Positions 63,166 through 63,900 of a DNA stretch of 63,900 bases are shown in pieces; position 1 is the stretch's first letter, and each line of letters starts with the position of its first letter. Made by a program: the position numbers and the translations under genes. The notes below the pieces were generated by a model, which saw nothing but the letters and a program-made list of their open reading frames with translations, was not told the DNA's origin and searched no databases. Source of the stretch: Paenibacillus sp. MZ04-78.2 (GTDB lineage Bacteria > Bacillota > Bacilli > Paenibacillales > NBRC-103111); the NCBI RefSeq assembly GCF_024213375.1, contig NZ_JANAVJ010000029.1:1-63900 (forward strand), written 5' to 3'.

Positions 63166-63458
63166 GTTTCCCGTCCCCCTGCGGGAGAAACTCAGAGAAC
63201 ATGCTCTGATTTTGCAAGTAAAGTTTGGAACGCAGTTTCTTCCACAAAATTAAGTAACGGCTCTTTTCACACTCCGACAACATTGCGGGATAGCATTAAG
63301 GCACAGGAACACCCGTACGCAGTATATGAATAGGAAGTCATAAAGACATAAGTATTGTTGTGTGTTGTTGTATAATAAAATAATAGAGCAGGCTCGAACA
63401 TCTTGATTTCAATAGGTGTTCGTTGCCTGCGTTTCTTATTCGAAGGAGGGACTTCGTA
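63166..63458. other. Gene-free stretch with a leader hairpin
   Basis: About 290 bases with no gene that I can support. A TATAAT (63371-63376) is followed by a long hairpin: GCAGGC-TCGAACA (63388-63400) pairs with TGTTCG-TT-GCCTGC (63417-63430), just upstream of the next gene's ribosome site. This may be a 5' leader structure. Confidence 0.4.
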
Positions 63459-63812
63459 TTGAAAAAAGTTATTATTATATTTGGCATTATCATACTCGTT
63501 ATTATTTGTGGGGTGCTAATAAATATGTTCCTACCTAAAATAGTAAGCCTTGAAAGGATTGCGATTTCGGATATTCTAAATGAAGAAAAAGAAATGACTG
63601 TGAAAGGTACTTTCACAGATAGCGCGATTGGCTTTTCAGGCTACAACGCCAGCAGTAGTGAAGGGAAGGTATTTCTGGAGATTTCGGGGAAATTTTCATT
63701 GGGTAAGATGGATGGAAATTTTAGTATCACTTTAAATAAAGAGAAATACGGTGAGCCCAAAGAAATCTATTTAAAAGATGGAAAAAACAGCGTGAAAATT
63801 TGGCCCAAATAG
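63459..63812 (+). CDS. Membrane-anchored extracytoplasmic protein, function unknown
   Basis: 117 residues: N-terminal anchor or signal (KKVIIIFGIIILVIICGVLI), then a beta-rich domain (EMTVKGTFTDSAIGFSGYNA, FLEISGKFSLGKMDGNFSIT). TTG start eight bases after GAAGGAGGG. No family recognised. Composition is A/T-rich like its neighbours. Confidence 0.7.
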   Translation: MKKVIIIFGIIILVIICGVLINMFLPKIVSLERIAISDILNEEKEMTVKGTFTDSAIGFSGYNASSSEGKVFLEISGKFSLGKMDGNFSITLNKEKYGEPKEIYLKDGKNSVKIWPK

Positions 63813-63852
63813 CTTCAAGTGGCGTAACTATTCAGGTATCTTATAAACGCCC

Positions 63853-63886
63853 AAAATCTCTGCTGTACGCGGCGGAGATTTTTTTG
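63853..63886 (+). terminator. Terminator at the right edge
   Basis: AATCTC-TGC pairs with GGC-GGAGATT around TGTAC, followed by seven T. Confidence 0.72.
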
Positions 63887-63900
63887 TAAACTTGTTCCAT

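Noticed and set aside
63142..63333. Plus frame over the terminator at 63132-63165
   Set aside because: Begins inside a terminator hairpin and lacks a ribosome site and domain.
58490..63900. Prophage
   Set aside because: No integrase, terminase, capsid, tail or lysis genes seen; the receptor module alone is not enough to call a phage arbitrium system.

Overview
The window looks like chromosome from a moderately high-GC, endospore-forming Bacillota, most likely Paenibacillaceae (Paenibacillus or a near relative). The signs are gene order shared with Bacillus subtilis (dnaX-yaaK-recR-yaaL-bofA leading into an rRNA operon; rpoE-pyrG-spo0F-fbaA-murA-rho-rpmE; speB-speE-pbpG-ywhD), a long Bacillus-type SRP RNA, AGGAGG-type ribosome binding sites with many GTG/TTG starts, and sporulation genes (bofA, spo0F, a sporulation-type kinase, a Spo0E-like gene).

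Layout. 1-218: leader and promoter of an rRNA operon whose 16S gene lies just outside the left edge. 219-5369 (minus): replication/repair operon dnaX-yaaK-recR-yaaL-bofA, a PAS histidine kinase and the SRP RNA. 5380-14342 (minus): lipoprotein, L31, a radical SAM protein, Rho, MurA, aldolase, Spo0F, CTP synthase and RNA polymerase delta. 14754-27977: cytosolic subtilisin, DUF1934, a Tat-type metallophosphoesterase, DUF2238, polyamine genes speE-speB, penicillin-binding protein PbpG, YwhD, an M1 peptidase with a membrane protein, a c-di-AMP riboswitch controlling an NlpC/P60 hydrolase, and DUF975.

28291-37080 is a patchwork: an ECF sigma factor fused to DUF1835, a gutted trpS remnant, a metallophosphatase broken into two facing halves, a Fur-controlled siderophore-binding lipoprotein beside a Btr-like AraC regulator carrying the same kind of binding domain, repeated hairpins and a duplicated rhodanese 3' end, the intact rhodanese, a GNAT enzyme, a frameshifted DinB gene and a truncated pterin dehydratase. 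37368-53363: SWIM/SNF2 pair, hybrid histidine kinase, galactose operon galK-galE-galT with a divergent AraC regulator, and a two-component system. 53372-58328: pseudouridine synthase, lipoprotein, small protein, second class A PBP and a histidine-repeat protein.

58330-63900 is visibly more A/T-rich and carries short, partly broken genes, as expected of an acquired region. Its best candidate system is a peptide quorum-sensing pair: an HTH-TPR receptor (58682-60004) followed at once by a 36-residue secreted-propeptide-like ORF (60023-60133), and then, past a terminator, a Spo0E-like phosphatase gene coupled to an unknown 81-residue protein. This resembles AimR/AloR-type communication placed next to a direct brake on sporulation, while the same window encodes Spo0F and a sporulation-type kinase. 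Further right are a bacteriocin-like 269-residue protein without a convincing start and several tiny membrane proteins. No tRNA, CRISPR array, transposase or phage structural gene was recognised.
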